The notes under the pieces are model-generated. The model was not told where the DNA came from. It worked only from the letters and a program-made list of their open reading frames with translations, and ran no database searches. From NCBI GenBank assembly GCA_030596125.1, contig JAUVKT010000018.1, forward strand, positions 1 to 35,900: a stretch of 35,900 nt of DNA, written 5' to 3'. The stretch comes from Bacteroidales bacterium. Its GTDB lineage: Bacteria; Bacteroidota; Bacteroidia; Bacteroidales; VadinHA17. The position numbers and the translations under genes were made by a program. Within the stretch, counting starts at the first letter, position 1. Each line of letters begins with the position of its first letter. Below, piece by piece: positions 35,572 through 35,900 of the stretch.

Positions 35572-35806
35572 TTGTATGTCATTAATATTGTAATCTTTTC
35601 TTTTGCTTTCAGCAAAATCACACAGCTCGGTTGGATTCTTCCCTAAGCCTTACGCCTTTTGCCTTTTTCCATACGCCTTACGCCGTTTGTCTTTCGTCAT
35701 TCGTCGTTGGTCGCCCTCCGTTTATCAAATAAACTTGCTTTCTAAAACCATTTTTCCTAAATTATGTGACTAATAATAATTCCATACCATTAAAAACCAA
35801 TTTGTC

Positions 35807-35900
35807 ATGAAAACTAAATTGTTCTTTTCGGTTACGTTATTGCTTTTTGCTATGTTGTCTGTGTTCGGTCAGTCACCGGGTAAAATAAACTACCAGGGTG
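35807..35900 (+). CDS. N-terminus of a second secreted tail-fibre-like protein, paralogous to 33588-35297 (truncated by window edge)
   Basis: MKTKLFFSVTLLLFAMLSVFGQSPGKINYQG, similar to ...MGCLMAQSPERFNYQAV of the preceding gene. Confidence 0.8.
   Translation, partial: MKTKLFFSVTLLLFAMLSVFGQSPGKINYQG

Noticed and set aside
1-35900. DGR reverse transcriptase, Avd or template repeat inside the window
   Set aside because: No RT-like ORF, and no second copy of the 35175-35297 sequence noticed on either strand; the DGR call depends on sequence outside the window.

Overview
The window is ordinary chromosomal sequence, most likely from the Bacteroidota. The support is TAnnTTTG-type promoters, the DUF4271-hemD-rnpA-S41 block, and many secreted or tail-fibre-like proteins. 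I recognise about 30 genes: a SAM methyltransferase, a UroD/MtaA-like protein, a standalone E2 acyltransferase, two TldD/TldE pairs, LemA plus an M48 protease, a GMC oxidoreductase, an acyl-CoA synthetase, a DEAD-box helicase, queD, polA, moaD and moaE, an S41 protease, rnpA, hemD, a DUF4271 protein, deoC, an MFS transporter, dtd, mntP, a PHP phosphatase, an FNR-like regulator, an M14 carboxypeptidase, a DAACS symporter and a tail-fibre-like DUF1566 protein. Intergenic gaps are unusually rich in short palindromes and degenerate tandem repeats. The most exciting signal is at the right end. The C-terminus of the DUF1566 protein (35175-35297) looks like the variable region of a diversity-generating retroelement (DGR): a C-type-lectin-like fold, a 'WYWSSTE...VRAVRAF' frame, and a sharp local excess of NNC codons. 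A paralogous gene begins just downstream and is cut by the window edge. No reverse transcriptase, Avd gene or template repeat is visible here, so the DGR call is a prediction. Other points of interest are two Tat-signal TldD proteins paired with signal-less TldE, an M14 peptidase with an apparent His-to-Asp zinc-ligand change, and convergently encoded moaD/moaE. All calls come from reading the sequence; no database search was run.
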